In this document: in pieces, positions 8,132 to 15,532 of the stretch | Layout of the letters: the number at the start of each line of letters is the position of its first letter | How positions within the stretch are numbered: position 1 is the first letter of the stretch | DNA from: Deltaproteobacteria bacterium | Lineage (GTDB): Bacteria; Myxococcota; UBA796; SXON01 | DNA: 18,813 bases | Reading direction: 5' to 3' | NCBI GenBank assembly: GCA_947483545.1 | Contig: CANKNP010000056.1 | Location: 1 to 18,813 of the forward strand | Translations under genes and position numbers: made by a program | The notes under the pieces: model-generated | The model's database searches: none | What the model saw: the letters and a program-made list of their open reading frames with translations, nothing else | What the model was told of the DNA's origin: nothing

Positions 8132-8245
8132 CTAGCCCTGCCGCTGCTTGTGTTTAGGGGTCTGGCAGATCACGCGGACGATGCCGCGCCTCCGGACCAC
8201 GCGACATTTGTCGCAGATTACCTTTACCGATGCTTTGACCTTCAC
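8132..8245 (-). CDS. rpmJ: 50S ribosomal protein L36 (zinc-binding type)
   Basis: A 37-aa protein beginning at [17 protein letters not shown], then [23 protein letters not shown]. The CxxC, later Cys and His (ICDKC, ICQ, KHKQRQG) form the zinc ribbon of the C+ type of L36. It is a small, late-assembling 50S protein bound to 23S rRNA. Start choice: GTG at 8245 follows AGGAG with a 7-nt spacer, and the MKVK start is conserved. The gene is short enough to be missed by ORF length cut-offs. It directly follows map, with no infA between them. Confidence 0.95.
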   Translation of the reverse strand: MKVKASVKVICDKCRVVRRRGIVRVICQTPKHKQRQG

Positions 8246-8259
8246 TATCTTTCTCCTAG

Positions 8260-8274
8260 CCGGACGGAGTCCGG
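8260..8274 (-). promoter_or_regulatory. Stem-loop in the map-rpmJ spacer
   Basis: CCGGAC and GTCCGG form a perfect 6-bp inverted repeat around a 3-nt loop. It starts right after the map stop codon and ends 2 nt before the rpmJ Shine-Dalgarno AGGAG (8253-8257). The spacer is only 30 nt, so the hairpin fills half of it, where infA usually lies. Confidence 0.45.
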
Positions 8275-8275
8275 T

Positions 8276-9058
8276 TCAACGGATGGGGGAAGCACTGTCC
8301 AAGACCGTCAGCACTTGGGGCCCAGAGGGCGTAATGGCGACGGTGTGTTCGAAGTGCGCCGACCGGCTACCATCTTCAGTCACCACTGTCCACTCGTCCT
8401 TGAGCACCTTTGTGCGGCCGCCCCCCAACGTGACCATCGGCTCGATAGCGAGCACCATGCCCGCCTTGAGCAAATAGCCAGTTCCTGCCTTGCCAAAATT
8501 GGGCACACTCGGCTCTTCATGCAGACGCCGCCCGATCCCGTGCCCGACGAACTGCGTGACAACGCTGTACCCGCGGCTCTCGACGTAGGTCTGCACCGCA
8601 TGGCCGATGTCTCCGATCCGTAGGCCCGGCCGGGCACGCTCGATCGCCTCGCCGAGCGCGGCCTCCGTGACCGAGACAAGCGCCGCACCGGCGTCGTCCG
8701 CGCCGGGCATAGCCACCGTATACGCAGTATCGGCATAGTAGCCGCTCACGTCGACGAGCCCGAAATCGACCGAGACGATGTCTCCCTCTCGGATCCGCCG
8801 ACGGCCCGGAATCCCGTGAACCACCTGTTCGTTGATCGAGACGCAGAGCGACTTGGGGAACACGGCCTTTCCGACCCGGTACCCCTTGAACGCCGGCTTG
8901 GCGCCCAGCGCGAGGATCGCCTCTTCGCTCAAACGATCAAGGTCGTCCGTGGTCATACCGACGGCCAGCTGTGGCCGTACGCGAGCCACCACCTCCGCGA
9001 GCTTCGCGCCCGCGCTGCGCATCGCGGCGAGCTCGTGCCAGTCCTTTATGGCGATCAT
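8276..9058 (-). CDS. map: Methionine aminopeptidase, type I
   Basis: This 260-aa dinuclear-metal enzyme removes the N-terminal Met from nascent cytosolic proteins. All five metal ligands are visible: D98 (SVDFG), D110 (YADTA), H173 (VGHGIG), E206 (AIEPM) and E237 (AHFEHTV). Substrate-site histidines H81 (VVHGIP) and H180 (LHEEP) are present too. Length is that of the bacterial type Ia enzyme with no N-terminal extension. The ATG at 9058 follows GGAGGGG with a 4-nt spacer. It is in the usual secY-adk-map order but 80 nt from adk, and its ribosome site can pair with upstream CCCTC. Confidence 0.97.
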   Translation of the reverse strand: MIAIKDWHELAAMRSAGAKLAEVVARVRPQLAVGMTTDDLDRLSEEAILALGAKPAFKGYRVGKAVFPKSLCVSINEQVVHGIPGRRRIREGDIVSVDFGLVDVSGYYADTAYTVAMPGADDAGAALVSVTEAALGEAIERARPGLRIGDIGHAVQTYVESRGYSVVTQFVGHGIGRRLHEEPSVPNFGKAGTGYLLKAGMVLAIEPMVTLGGGRTKVLKDEWTVVTEDGSRSAHFEHTVAITPSGPQVLTVLDSASPIR

Positions 9059-9063
9059 ACGAC

Positions 9064-9077
9064 CCCTCCGGCGAGGG
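9064..9077 (-). promoter_or_regulatory. Hairpin covering the map ribosome binding site
   Basis: In the transcript CCCUC pairs with GAGGG around a GCCG loop; two outer wobble pairs (U-G, G-U) can extend it. The 3' arm is the map Shine-Dalgarno GGAGGGG itself, so the fold would hide the ribosome site. The 80-nt adk-map spacer shows nothing else clear. Confidence 0.4.
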
Positions 9078-9138
9078 ACGGCTCACGCCGCTCACCGACG
9101 GGACGGCCGGATCCGATACCAGGCGAACGCATCAGACC

Positions 9139-9774
9139 TCAGACAATCGCCGCGCGAATACGGGCGTAGACTGAGTCGATCTCACCAACCCCTTCCACTT
9201 CGCTCACCGGACTTCGAGCTGCCAGCACCGCGAGCACGGGCGCGGTATCGCGGTGGTAGGTCTCGAGCCTCGCGGCGACCACCTCCGCGCGATCGTCCGA
9301 CCGCTGAACCACCTCACCGCCGCAGCGTGAGCACTGCGGCCCCGGTGGCTGGTAGACCACATGGTAGGTGGCGCCGCAACCCAGACAGCTTCTCCGACCC
9401 GACAAGCGTTCGACGATGACGGAGTCGGCGACGACCAGAGATACCACCCGGTCCAAGCGGGCGCTGCGCGCGTCCCACCAACCAAGCAGCCACCGAGCCT
9501 GGCTGACCGAACGCGGGAAGCCGTCGAACAGCACCCCAGGCGCGCAATCCGGTTCGGCGAGCCGTGCCGCGACCATGTCACAGGTCACCTCATCCGGAAC
9601 CAACTGCCCTGCGTCCATGAACCCACGGGCGAGCTGGCCTAACGGAGTCCCCTCTTTGAGGTGGCGGCGGAAGATGTCTCCCGTAGCCACTTGCGGAACC
9701 CCGAGCTCAGAGGCGAGGCGGACCGCCTGTGTACCCTTCCCCGATCCGGGAGGCCCAAATAGGACAAGGTTCAC
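9139..9774 (-). CDS. adk: Adenylate kinase (zinc-LID type)
   Basis: This 211-aa kinase interconverts 2 ADP with ATP + AMP. The P-loop GPPGSGKGT is at 7-15, the AMP-site TGD at 31-33 and DGFPRS at 84-89, and the RSDDRAEVVAARLETY helix at 158-173. The LID domain carries four cysteines, C130-x2-C133 and C148-x2-C151, the structural zinc site of the Gram-positive-like, zinc-binding LID. Enterobacterial Adk has His/Ser/Asp/Thr there instead. The start is GTG at 9774, overlapping the secY stop by 4 nt (GTGA), with AGGAAG about 4 nt upstream, so translation is probably coupled to SecY. Confidence 0.97.
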   Translation of the reverse strand: MNLVLFGPPGSGKGTQAVRLASELGVPQVATGDIFRRHLKEGTPLGQLARGFMDAGQLVPDEVTCDMVAARLAEPDCAPGVLFDGFPRSVSQARWLLGWWDARSARLDRVVSLVVADSVIVERLSGRRSCLGCGATYHVVYQPPGPQCSRCGGEVVQRSDDRAEVVAARLETYHRDTAPVLAVLAARSPVSEVEGVGEIDSVYARIRAAIV

Positions 9775-11120
9775 AGCACTTCCTGCGCCGCGCCCGTGAT
9801 GAGGTGACGCCGGCGTCCGCCCACCCGAGCACGCGGCCCCTGAATGCCGTCATACTCCTTCGCGAGGAGCTGAGCCTCGACCTGCGCCACGGTGTCCATC
9901 GCCACGCCGACCACGATGAGCACGCCAGTGCCGCCGAAATAGAACGTACTCCCACCCACACTTGAGAGCACCGACGGGAGCACACACACCGCCGAGAGGT
10001 AGACAGCGCCCGCTCCCGTGAGCCGGGTGAGGATCCGCTCGATGTACTCCGCGGTCTGCTTCCCGGGACGGATCCCCGGAATGTAGCCACCGTGCTTCCG
10101 CAGGTTGTCGGCCACGTCCACGGGGTTGAACATCAGCGCCGTGTAGAAGTACGAGAAAAAGACGATCAGTCCCACATACACGTAGTTGTGGAGCCACGCC
10201 CCAGGCGCGAGCGTAGAGACAATCGTGCTGACGATGGTGTTGTCGGTCATCGCCCCGAGCGTCGCCGGCGCCATCAAGATCGACGAGGCGAAGATCGGCG
10301 GCATGACGCCGGTCGTGTTGACCTTGAGCGGGAGGTGTGTGCCCTGGCGAGCGTTGGTGGGCCGGCCCACCACGCGCTTCGCGTACTGGATCGGGATGCG
10401 GCGCTGCCCACGCTCGATCCAGCAGATTGCCGCGATGACCGCCACAACCGCCGACACCAGGAGAGCCGCCTCCAGCAGCTGCACGGTGCCCGAGCTCACC
10501 TGCCGCACGAGGTCGACCGCAGTCGAAGGGATGCGGGACACGATGCCCGCTGTGATGATCAGGCTGGCCCCGTTTCCGATCCCGCGCTCACTGATCTGCT
10601 CCCCGATCCACATCACAAAGCAGCTTCCGGCGGTCATGGTGACCACCGTCAGGATGCGGAAACTCCAACCCGGCTCCAGCACCAGGTCCCCGATCACTCC
10701 CCCCGCGGAGGAGTTCTCAAGCGACACCGCAATCGAGAGCGATTGGAGCACCGCGACCACGATCGTGGCGTAGCGCGTGTACTGCGTGATCTGGTTGCGG
10801 CCCTGCTGCCCCTCCTTGGAGAGTCGCTCCAGAGACGGCACGGCCACCGTAAGCACCTGAACCATGATGCTTGCGGTGATGTACGGCATGATGCCGAGTA
10901 CGAACACGCTGTACTGCTCGAGCGCCCCGCCCGAGAGCATGTCGTACATCCCGAACATACTCTGGCGATTCGCTTCGACGAACTGCGCGAGTGCCTGCCT
11001 ATCTACACCTGGCGAGGGAATATGGATCCCGAGCCGCACCACCGCGAGCATTCCGAGGGTGAAGAGGATTCTCCCCCGGAGCTCCGGCATCTGCAAGATG
11101 AGCGTGAGCCACCGGCTCAC
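9771..11120 (-). CDS. secY: Protein translocase subunit SecY
   Basis: This 449-aa channel-forming subunit of SecYEG has about ten transmembrane helices. TM1 begins near GRILFTLGMLAVVRLG. The plug/TM2 region SGGALEQYSVFVLGIMPYI is conserved, as are ISERGIGNGASLIITAGI, the cytosolic RRIPIQYAKRVVG loop, KVNTTGVMPPIFASSI, and RKHGGYIPGIRPG followed by FGGTGVLIVVGVAMDT. Length is normal. The GTG start at 11120 overlaps the rplO TGA by 4 nt (GTGA). GGAGGAG at 11126-11132, 5 nt upstream, supports the choice. It lies at the junction of the spc block and adk-map. Confidence 0.98.
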   Translation of the reverse strand: MSRWLTLILQMPELRGRILFTLGMLAVVRLGIHIPSPGVDRQALAQFVEANRQSMFGMYDMLSGGALEQYSVFVLGIMPYITASIMVQVLTVAVPSLERLSKEGQQGRNQITQYTRYATIVVAVLQSLSIAVSLENSSAGGVIGDLVLEPGWSFRILTVVTMTAGSCFVMWIGEQISERGIGNGASLIITAGIVSRIPSTAVDLVRQVSSGTVQLLEAALLVSAVVAVIAAICWIERGQRRIPIQYAKRVVGRPTNARQGTHLPLKVNTTGVMPPIFASSILMAPATLGAMTDNTIVSTIVSTLAPGAWLHNYVYVGLIVFFSYFYTALMFNPVDVADNLRKHGGYIPGIRPGKQTAEYIERILTRLTGAGAVYLSAVCVLPSVLSSVGGSTFYFGGTGVLIVVGVAMDTVAQVEAQLLAKEYDGIQGPRARVGGRRRHLITGAAQEVL

Positions 11121-11569
11121 CGGGACTCCTCCACGGAGCCACCCGCCGCTTCAATCTTGGCTTTGGCGCTCGCCGTCGCGGCGGAGAGGCGTACGGTGAG
11201 TGCCACCGAAACCTCACCCCGGCCCAACAGCTTCACGCCGTCGCGCCCGATCCGGGCAATCAAACCGGTGCTCTTGAGCATCGAAGCGTCCACGACCGTA
11301 CCCGCAGGCAAGGACGCGAGCGACGCGACGTTGATCTCAGAGTAGTCGGTCGCAAAAGCGTTTGTGAAGCCGTACTTCGGAAGACGGCGACGAAGCGGGA
11401 CCTGCCCACCCTCGAAACCTTTACCCTTCGGACGCCCGGCACGAGCCTGCTGGCCCTTGGTGCCGCGTCCGGAGGTCTTGCCGAGCCCGGAGCCCTGCCC
11501 ACGCCCCAACCGCGTGCGGCGCTGAGTAGAGCCAGGAGCGGGTTTGAGATTGGAGAGTTCGTTTGCCAT
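11117..11569 (-). CDS. rplO: 50S ribosomal protein L15
   Basis: At 150 aa this is a late-assembling 50S protein. The basic, glycine-rich N-terminal arm (NLKPAPGSTQRRTRLGRGQGSG, then GKTSGRGTKGQQARAG) threads into 23S rRNA. The RRLPKYGFTN motif and the C-terminal globular domain with SAATASAKAKIEAAGGSVE are typical. The ATG at 11569 is 3 nt after the rpmD stop. The last codons overlap the secY start by 4 nt, consistent with translational coupling. Confidence 0.97.
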   Translation of the reverse strand: MANELSNLKPAPGSTQRRTRLGRGQGSGLGKTSGRGTKGQQARAGRPKGKGFEGGQVPLRRRLPKYGFTNAFATDYSEINVASLASLPAGTVVDASMLKSTGLIARIGRDGVKLLGRGEVSVALTVRLSAATASAKAKIEAAGGSVEESR

Positions 11570-11572
11570 AGC

Positions 11573-11770
11573 CTAGCTCCCGCTGTCCGGGCTCACTTCG
11601 GAGACCTCGACAAGGTGGATTACCTGCCGAACCATACCCCGCACGGCCGGCGTGTTTTCGAGGCGCCGCGAGCGCCCGATGACGCCGAGGCCGAGACCGA
11701 GCAAGGTCGCGCGCTGCGTCTCGCTGCAGCCGATGCTGCTCCGCTTCTGCTTGAGTTCAAGGTAGGTCAT
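11573..11770 (-). CDS. rpmD: 50S ribosomal protein L30
   Basis: At 65 aa this is slightly longer than the 58-60 aa norm. It opens MTYLELKQKRSSIGCSETQR, followed by LGLGLGVIGRSRRLENTPAVRGMVRQVIHLVEV, which matches the L30 fold: a beta strand, a TLxxLGL helix turn and an RGM-x5-HLV strand. I chose the ATG at 11770 because it follows GAGGGG, which straddles the end of rpsE, and gives the family N-terminus. A longer frame upstream would overlap rpsE. It sits between rpsE and rplO as usual. Confidence 0.95.
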   Translation of the reverse strand: MTYLELKQKRSSIGCSETQRATLLGLGLGVIGRSRRLENTPAVRGMVRQVIHLVEVSEVSPDSGS

Positions 11771-11780
11771 GACGCTCCCC

Positions 11781-12350
11781 TCACGCCCGGCCAGCGGACT
11801 TCGCCGCCACCAGCTGCCGGGTCCGATACCCATTGACCACGTCTTCGACGGCGATCCCACGACGCGCCGCGACCTGATCTGCGGACTCCATCGCACGCAA
11901 CGCCGTGAGCGCAGCGCGCACAACGTTATGCGCGTTGGAGGAGCCAAGACTCTTGGTGAGCACGTTGTGCACACCAGCAGCGCCCATGATCGCACGCAGC
12001 GCCGGTCCCGCGATGACGCCGGTACCAGGGCTTGCAGGGCGGAGGAGCACTGCTCCCGCGCCGAACTCGCCAAGCACCTCGTGGGGCACGGTGCCCTCGA
12101 CGAGCGGCACGTCGAACATGCTCGCCTTCGCCTTTTCCGTGGCCTTACGGACGGCCTCAGGCACCTCGTTCGCTTTACCGTGGCCTACACCGACGCGACC
12201 CGCGCCGTTGCCTACCACCACGAGGGCGCTGAATCCGAAACGACGACCACCCTTGACGACCTTTGCTACGCGATTGACGTAGATGGTCTTCTCGATGAGG
12301 CTCGCCTCTTCAGCGCTCTTCCGCGGCCGAAAGTCTTTGTTCCCGCTCAC
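11781..12350 (-). CDS. rpsE: 30S ribosomal protein S5
   Basis: At 189 aa with a GTG start, S5 helps set decoding accuracy and mRNA helicase activity at the entry tunnel. The double-stranded-RNA-binding half has [21 protein letters not shown] and [17 protein letters not shown]. The second half has [36 protein letters not shown]. The start was decided by GGGGAGG at 12356-12362, 5 nt before GTG (12348-12350). A longer frame from GTG at 12377 would put a strong hairpin inside the gene and lacks a ribosome site. The spacer to rplR is 38 nt, longer than its neighbours. Confidence 0.96.
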   Translation of the reverse strand: MSGNKDFRPRKSAEEASLIEKTIYVNRVAKVVKGGRRFGFSALVVVGNGAGRVGVGHGKANEVPEAVRKATEKAKASMFDVPLVEGTVPHEVLGEFGAGAVLLRPASPGTGVIAGPALRAIMGAAGVHNVLTKSLGSSNAHNVVRAALTALRAMESADQVAARRGIAVEDVVNGYRTRQLVAAKSAGRA

Positions 12351-12360
12351 ATCAACCTCC

Positions 12361-12387
12361 CCAGCGCGGTATCGCACCGCGGGCTGG
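12361..12387 (-). promoter_or_regulatory. Stem-loop abutting the rpsE ribosome binding site
   Basis: In the transcript CCAG, a CC bulge, then CGCGGU pair through a GCGAU loop with ACCGCG and CUGG: ten base pairs with one 2-nt bulge. The 3' arm overlaps the first two bases of the rpsE Shine-Dalgarno GGGGAGG (12356-12362). It fills nearly all of the rplR-rpsE spacer. A translational switch is possible but inferred. Confidence 0.55.
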
Positions 12388-12388
12388 A

Positions 12389-12751
12389 CTAGAAATCAAG
12401 CCCAGCCTCACGAGCAGCGTCAGCCAAGGCCTTGACGCGTCCGTGGTACAGGAACCCGTTACGATCAAACACGACACGCCCAATGTTGTTGGCCAACGCG
12501 CGTTTCGCGATCAGCCTGCCGACCTCTTCGGCCGCAGGAATGCTCCCGCGATGCCCTTCCAACTCCCCGAGCTCTTTCGACAAGGTCGAGGCCGCAGCGA
12601 GGGTTACGCCACGATCATCGTCGATGATCTGCGCGTAGATGTGTGACGCCGAGCGAAACACCGAGAGCCGAGGCCGCTCGGTGCTGCCGCTGACGCGCTT
12701 CCGGATCCGCTGCTTACGCCGCGCGCGGCCGTCGTCGTTCTTCGTCGACAT
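12389..12751 (-). CDS. rplR: 50S ribosomal protein L18
   Basis: This 120-aa 5S rRNA-binding protein has a basic N-terminal tail ([15 protein letters not shown]), then [24 protein letters not shown], the classic L18 RLxVFRSxxHIYAQ strand. It ends with [28 protein letters not shown], matching the family's FDRxGxxYHGRVxALAxxAREAGL. It partners L5 and 5S rRNA in the central protuberance. The ATG at 12751 lies 9 nt after rplF. Confidence 0.98.
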   Translation of the reverse strand: MSTKNDDGRARRKQRIRKRVSGSTERPRLSVFRSASHIYAQIIDDDRGVTLAAASTLSKELGELEGHRGSIPAAEEVGRLIAKRALANNIGRVVFDRNGFLYHGRVKALADAAREAGLDF

Positions 12752-12760
12752 CCTCTACTC

Positions 12761-13300
12761 CTACTTCTTGGCGGTCTTGCCGGCTTTGATACGAACCCTC
12801 TCGCCCTCGAGTCGGACGCCCTTACCCTTGTAGGAGTCAGGCTTCCGCAACCGACGCAAACGCGCAGCGGTCTCACCGACCAGCTCACGATCCGCGCCAC
12901 GAACGACAAACTTGGTCCCCTTCTCGACGTCCACCGAGATGCCCTCGGGGAGCGGGAACTCCACGAGGTGGCTGAAGCCCAGCGAGAGATTGAGCGTGCG
13001 CCCTTTCAGCTCGCCTTTGAAGCCTACCCCCTGAACTTCAAGACGGCGCTCGAAGCCCGCACCTACGCCCTTCACCATATTGGCGACGAGGGCGCGCACC
13101 AGACCATGATTGGCCCGATTCCGGCGCGAGTCGTCGTCACGAGCGACCAGGAGGACATTGCCCTCTTGCCGAACGCTCACGCCGCCGGGAAGCGCACGGA
13201 CGAGCTCACCCTTCGGGCCCTTGACCCGGATCGACCCCTCCGACAGCACCGCACTCGTCTGTGCCGTGAGCGGAATCGGGAGCTTACCAACTCGAGACAT
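12761..13300 (-). CDS. rplF: 50S ribosomal protein L6
   Basis: This 179-aa protein near the factor-binding stalk base has two homologous alpha/beta domains. It begins MSRVGKLPIPLTAQTSA and contains VKGPKGELVR and NMVKGVGAGFERRLEVQGVGFK. The C-terminal signature PDSYKGKGVRLEGERVRIKAGKTAKK corresponds to the family's PExYKGKGIRY block, with small substitutions. Length is typical (175-180 aa). The ATG at 13300 is 9 nt after the rpsH stop. Confidence 0.98.
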   Translation of the reverse strand: MSRVGKLPIPLTAQTSAVLSEGSIRVKGPKGELVRALPGGVSVRQEGNVLLVARDDDSRRNRANHGLVRALVANMVKGVGAGFERRLEVQGVGFKGELKGRTLNLSLGFSHLVEFPLPEGISVDVEKGTKFVVRGADRELVGETAARLRRLRKPDSYKGKGVRLEGERVRIKAGKTAKK

Positions 13301-13309
13301 TGGACACCC

Positions 13310-13711
13310 CTACCAGACGTAGCAGATGACTTCGCCACCCACGCCTTCGCGCCGGGCAGCTTTGTCGGTCAACACGCCGCGTGGCGTGGTGAGGATCGCA
13401 ACCCCAAGTCCGTCACGGACATAGGGAACCTCGGTTTTGCCGACGTAAAACCGGCGCCCCGGCGTGCTTACACGCTTGAGCCCCTGGATCACGCCCTTTC
13501 GGCCGCCCTGGAGGTACCGGAGCTCGACCTGCAGCGTAGGTCGGTCAGCATCCGGCGAGTCCTTGAACCCGGCGATGAAACCCTCATCCTGCATGATCTG
13601 CAGAATGGAGCGCTTCAGCCTGGAGCTAGGCACGAGAACGGTTTCGTGGCCAACCATGCCCGCATTACGAATGCGGGTAAGCATGTCCGCGATCGGATCA
13701 GTCATTGACAT
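13310..13711 (-). CDS. rpsH: 30S ribosomal protein S8
   Basis: This 133-aa protein binds the central domain of 16S rRNA. It starts MSMTDPIADMLTRIRNA and carries VLVPSSRLKRSILQIMQDEGFI. The C-terminal half has RRFYVGKTEVPYVRDGLGVAILTTPRGVLTDKAARREGVGGEVICYVW, matching the family's GLGxxIxSTxxGVMTD-x-AR-x2-xGGEvlCxVW. In E. coli S8 also represses the spc operon at the rplE start. The ATG at 13711 follows GAGGAG about 8 nt upstream; a second in-frame ATG at 13705 is possible. Confidence 0.98.
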   Translation of the reverse strand: MSMTDPIADMLTRIRNAGMVGHETVLVPSSRLKRSILQIMQDEGFIAGFKDSPDADRPTLQVELRYLQGGRKGVIQGLKRVSTPGRRFYVGKTEVPYVRDGLGVAILTTPRGVLTDKAARREGVGGEVICYVW

Positions 13712-13727
13712 GAGAGGATCTCCTCGC

Positions 13728-13913
13728 CTACCAGCTCGCCTTCATGACGCCCGGCAGCTCGCCACGAAGCGCACGGGCCCGAAAGCACAGACGACACATG
13801 TTAAAGTCGCGGAGGTAAGCTTTAGACCTCCCACACAGGGGACAACGGTTGTGCTGGCGCGCGGAGAATTTGGGCTTAAGCTTCGCCCTCTCCATGCTGG
13901 ACTTTTTGGCCAT
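13728..13913 (-). CDS. rpsN: 30S ribosomal protein S14, zinc-binding short form
   Basis: At 61 aa this is the short C+ S14 (often called rpsZ or S14 type Z) rather than the 100-aa enterobacterial form. CPLCGR and CRLCFR give a CxxC-x12-CxxC zinc site. It begins [19 protein letters not shown] and ends [13 protein letters not shown], the standard terminus. The ATG at 13913, 10 nt after rplE, gives the family length; a frame extending to 13997 would run into rplE and has no support. S14 lies in the 30S head with S3 and S10. Confidence 0.97.
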   Translation of the reverse strand: MAKKSSMERAKLKPKFSARQHNRCPLCGRSKAYLRDFNMCRLCFRARALRGELPGVMKASW

Positions 13914-13923
13914 CGGAGCTCTC

Positions 13924-14466
13924 CTACTGCCGGAACGGCATGCCGAGGTGGCGCAGCAGCGCCCGACCTTCGGCGTCAGTTTTGGCTGATGTGACAAAAG
14001 CGATGTTCATACCCGTGACCTTGTCCACGCGATCGTAGTTGATCTCTGGGAACACGATCTGCTCGGTGATGCCGAGGGAGTAGTTGCCGCGGCCATCGAA
14101 GGCCTTCGGGTTCACCCCGCGGAAGTCCCGCACCCGAGGGAGCGTGACATTCACCAAGCGGTCAAGGAACTCCCACATCCGCGCCCCGCGAAGCGTGACA
14201 CGCGCGCCGATCGGAATGCCTTCACGGAGCTTGAAGTTGGCGATCGACCGGCGAGCCCTGCGGATCTGAGCCTTCTGGCCCGCGATGATCGTCATCTCCT
14301 CGGCCGCGGTTTCGAGCCGCTTGACGTTGGACGTCGCCTCCTTGATGGAGGTGTTCAGGACGATCCGTTCGAGCCGAGGGATCTCCATCACGTTGCCGTA
14401 CTTGAACTCGGTACCGAGCGCCGTAGCTACGGTGTCCCGGTAATGTTGTTTGAGACGAGGAATCAT
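13924..14466 (-). CDS. rplE: 50S ribosomal protein L5
   Basis: At 180 aa this binds 5S rRNA and forms the central-protuberance bridge to S13. It opens [17 protein letters not shown] and contains [52 protein letters not shown] and [34 protein letters not shown]. The [22 protein letters not shown] block before [12 protein letters not shown] is also standard (V for I at the first residue). The ATG at 14466 lies 4 nt after rplX. Confidence 0.98.
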   Translation of the reverse strand: MIPRLKQHYRDTVATALGTEFKYGNVMEIPRLERIVLNTSIKEATSNVKRLETAAEEMTIIAGQKAQIRRARRSIANFKLREGIPIGARVTLRGARMWEFLDRLVNVTLPRVRDFRGVNPKAFDGRGNYSLGITEQIVFPEINYDRVDKVTGMNIAFVTSAKTDAEGRALLRHLGMPFRQ

Positions 14467-14470
14467 GAAC

Positions 14471-14803
14471 TCACCCTCGAACCGGGGCGCCGGTCTTCCG
14501 GTTCACCCGCTGCTTGACACCCTCGGTGTCGGTCTTCAACGCGACCTTGATTCGCGTGCCGCTCGCATCGACGAGCGCCACGTTCGAAATGTGGATCGCG
14601 GCTTCCTTTTCAACAATCGACCCCGGCCGATCGCCACTTGCCTTGATGTGCCGCTTGACGAGCTTCACGCCCTCGACGACGACGCGCGCGTCGTCCCCAC
14701 TCCCGGGGCGAACCTCAAGCACCTTGCCACGACGGCCCTTGTCGCTCCCGGCGATCACCACCACGGTGTCGTTCCGTTTGATGCGGAGCTTGATCTTAGC
14801 CAT
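14471..14803 (-). CDS. rplX: 50S ribosomal protein L24
   Basis: This 110-aa early assembly protein at the exit tunnel has an N-terminal KOW motif: [33 protein letters not shown], with [10 protein letters not shown] as the RNA-binding loop. [16 protein letters not shown] and [19 protein letters not shown] follow as in other bacteria. It is a few residues longer than E. coli L24 (104 aa). The ATG at 14803 is 10 nt after rplN. Confidence 0.97.
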   Translation of the reverse strand: MAKIKLRIKRNDTVVVIAGSDKGRRGKVLEVRPGSGDDARVVVEGVKLVKRHIKASGDRPGSIVEKEAAIHISNVALVDASGTRIKVALKTDTEGVKQRVNRKTGAPVRG

Positions 14804-14813
14804 GCTCAGTTCC

Positions 14814-15182
14814 TCAAATGACTTCGGGCGCGAGCGCCACGATCTTCATGTAGTTGCGGCCGCGGAGCTCGCGCGCCACCGGTCCGAAGATACGCGTGCC
14901 GATCGGCTCGTTCTTCTCATCGATCAGCACCGCAGAGTTGGTGTCGAAGCGGATGTAGCTGCCGTCAGCGCGCCGGATCTCTTTCTTGGTGCGCACGATG
15001 ACCGCCTTCGCGACCTCGCCCTTTTTCACCTTGCCGTTCGGGATGGCTTCTTTGACCGACACGACGATCACATCACCGACGGACGCGTACTTACGCTTGC
15101 TACCGCCGATCACCTTGATGCACTGCACACGCCGGGCGCCCGAGTTGTCGGCGACGTCGAGGTTGGATTGCATCTGAATCAT
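14814..15182 (-). CDS. rplN: 50S ribosomal protein L14
   Basis: This 122-aa protein at the subunit interface (bridges B5/B8) is exactly family length. It begins [24 protein letters not shown] and contains [23 protein letters not shown], the [28 protein letters not shown] block and the terminal [27 protein letters not shown], all hallmarks of L14. The ATG at 15182 follows GGGGAG at 15189-15194 with a 6-nt spacer. Confidence 0.98.
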   Translation of the reverse strand: MIQMQSNLDVADNSGARRVQCIKVIGGSKRKYASVGDVIVVSVKEAIPNGKVKKGEVAKAVIVRTKKEIRRADGSYIRFDTNSAVLIDEKNEPIGTRIFGPVARELRGRNYMKIVALAPEVI

Positions 15183-15192
15183 GGATCACTCC

Positions 15193-15208
15193 CCGCAGCG
15201 AGGCTGGG
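15193..15208 (-). promoter_or_regulatory. Small stem-loop before rplN
   Basis: In the 27-nt rpsQ-rplN spacer, CCCAGC can pair with GCUG, a bulged C, then GG, around a CUC loop (about 6 bp). The last pairs fall in the rplN Shine-Dalgarno GGGGAG. It is weak alone and listed because it repeats the arrangement at rpsE and map. Confidence 0.25.
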
Positions 15209-15209
15209 C

Positions 15210-15476
15210 TCAGGATTCCGCGCCGACACGCCCGACGACGCGCCAACGCTTGGTACGGGACAGGGGACGACTCTCCTCGATGACGACCAGGTCGTCCACC
15301 GCGTAGGAGTTCGCCTCATCGTGGGCCGAGTAGCGGGTCACGCGCGTTACGTACTTGCGGTACGTAGCGTGCTTGAACATCCGCTCGACGGCGACCACCA
15401 CGGTCTTGTCCATCTTGTCGGAGACCACACGACCGCGCAATTGCCGCCTGCGACCGCCTACCGACTGTTCCGACAT
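15210..15476 (-). CDS. rpsQ: 30S ribosomal protein S17
   Basis: This 88-aa OB-fold protein is a primary binder of 16S rRNA. It contains [37 protein letters not shown], the [18 protein letters not shown] block of S17, then [32 protein letters not shown]. Start choice: ATG at 15476 has GGAGG (15483-15487) 6 nt upstream, whereas TTG at 15479 would leave only 3 nt. Unusually, 147 nt separate it from rpmC; in most bacteria the two genes are tight or overlap. Confidence 0.97.
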   Translation of the reverse strand: MSEQSVGGRRRQLRGRVVSDKMDKTVVVAVERMFKHATYRKYVTRVTRYSAHDEANSYAVDDLVVIEESRPLSRTKRWRVVGRVGAES

Positions 15477-15487
15477 CAAACACCTCC

Positions 15488-15503
15488 GCCGGCCAAAGCC
15501 GAC
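15488..15503 (-). promoter_or_regulatory. Stem-loop immediately before the rpsQ ribosome site
   Basis: GUCGGC pairs with GCCGGC (one U-G wobble) across a UUUG loop: 6 bp. It ends exactly where the rpsQ Shine-Dalgarno GGAGG (15483-15487) begins. It is the third hairpin of the rpmC-rpsQ spacer. Confidence 0.45.
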
Positions 15504-15532
15504 TCACCGATCAGTTTCACAGCGTGATTCGC

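Noticed and set aside
10092..11345. 417-codon plus-strand open frame opposite secY
   Set aside because: Shadow of secY; the product is a low-complexity His/Arg/Asp-rich sequence with no recognisable domain, and secY is unmistakable.
12351..12377. GTG at 12377 as the rpsE start (198-aa S5)
   Set aside because: No ribosome site, it would place a 10-bp hairpin across the start, and it adds nine residues not typical of S5; GTG at 12350 has GGGGAGG 5 nt upstream.
13712..13727. GAGG/CCTC mini-hairpin over the rpsH ribosome site
   Set aside because: Only 4 bp in a 16-nt spacer; such pairings are expected by chance.
15476..15517. 14-codon frame from a GTG in the rpmC-rpsQ spacer, ending TGATG with rpsQ
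   Set aside because: It has no convincing ribosome site, and so short a frame arises easily; a leader peptide is possible but unsupported. The hairpins explain the spacer better.
14514..15527. 337-codon plus-strand open frame opposite rplX, rplN and rpsQ
   Set aside because: It spans three certain genes and their spacers on the other strand, which marks it as a codon-bias artefact.
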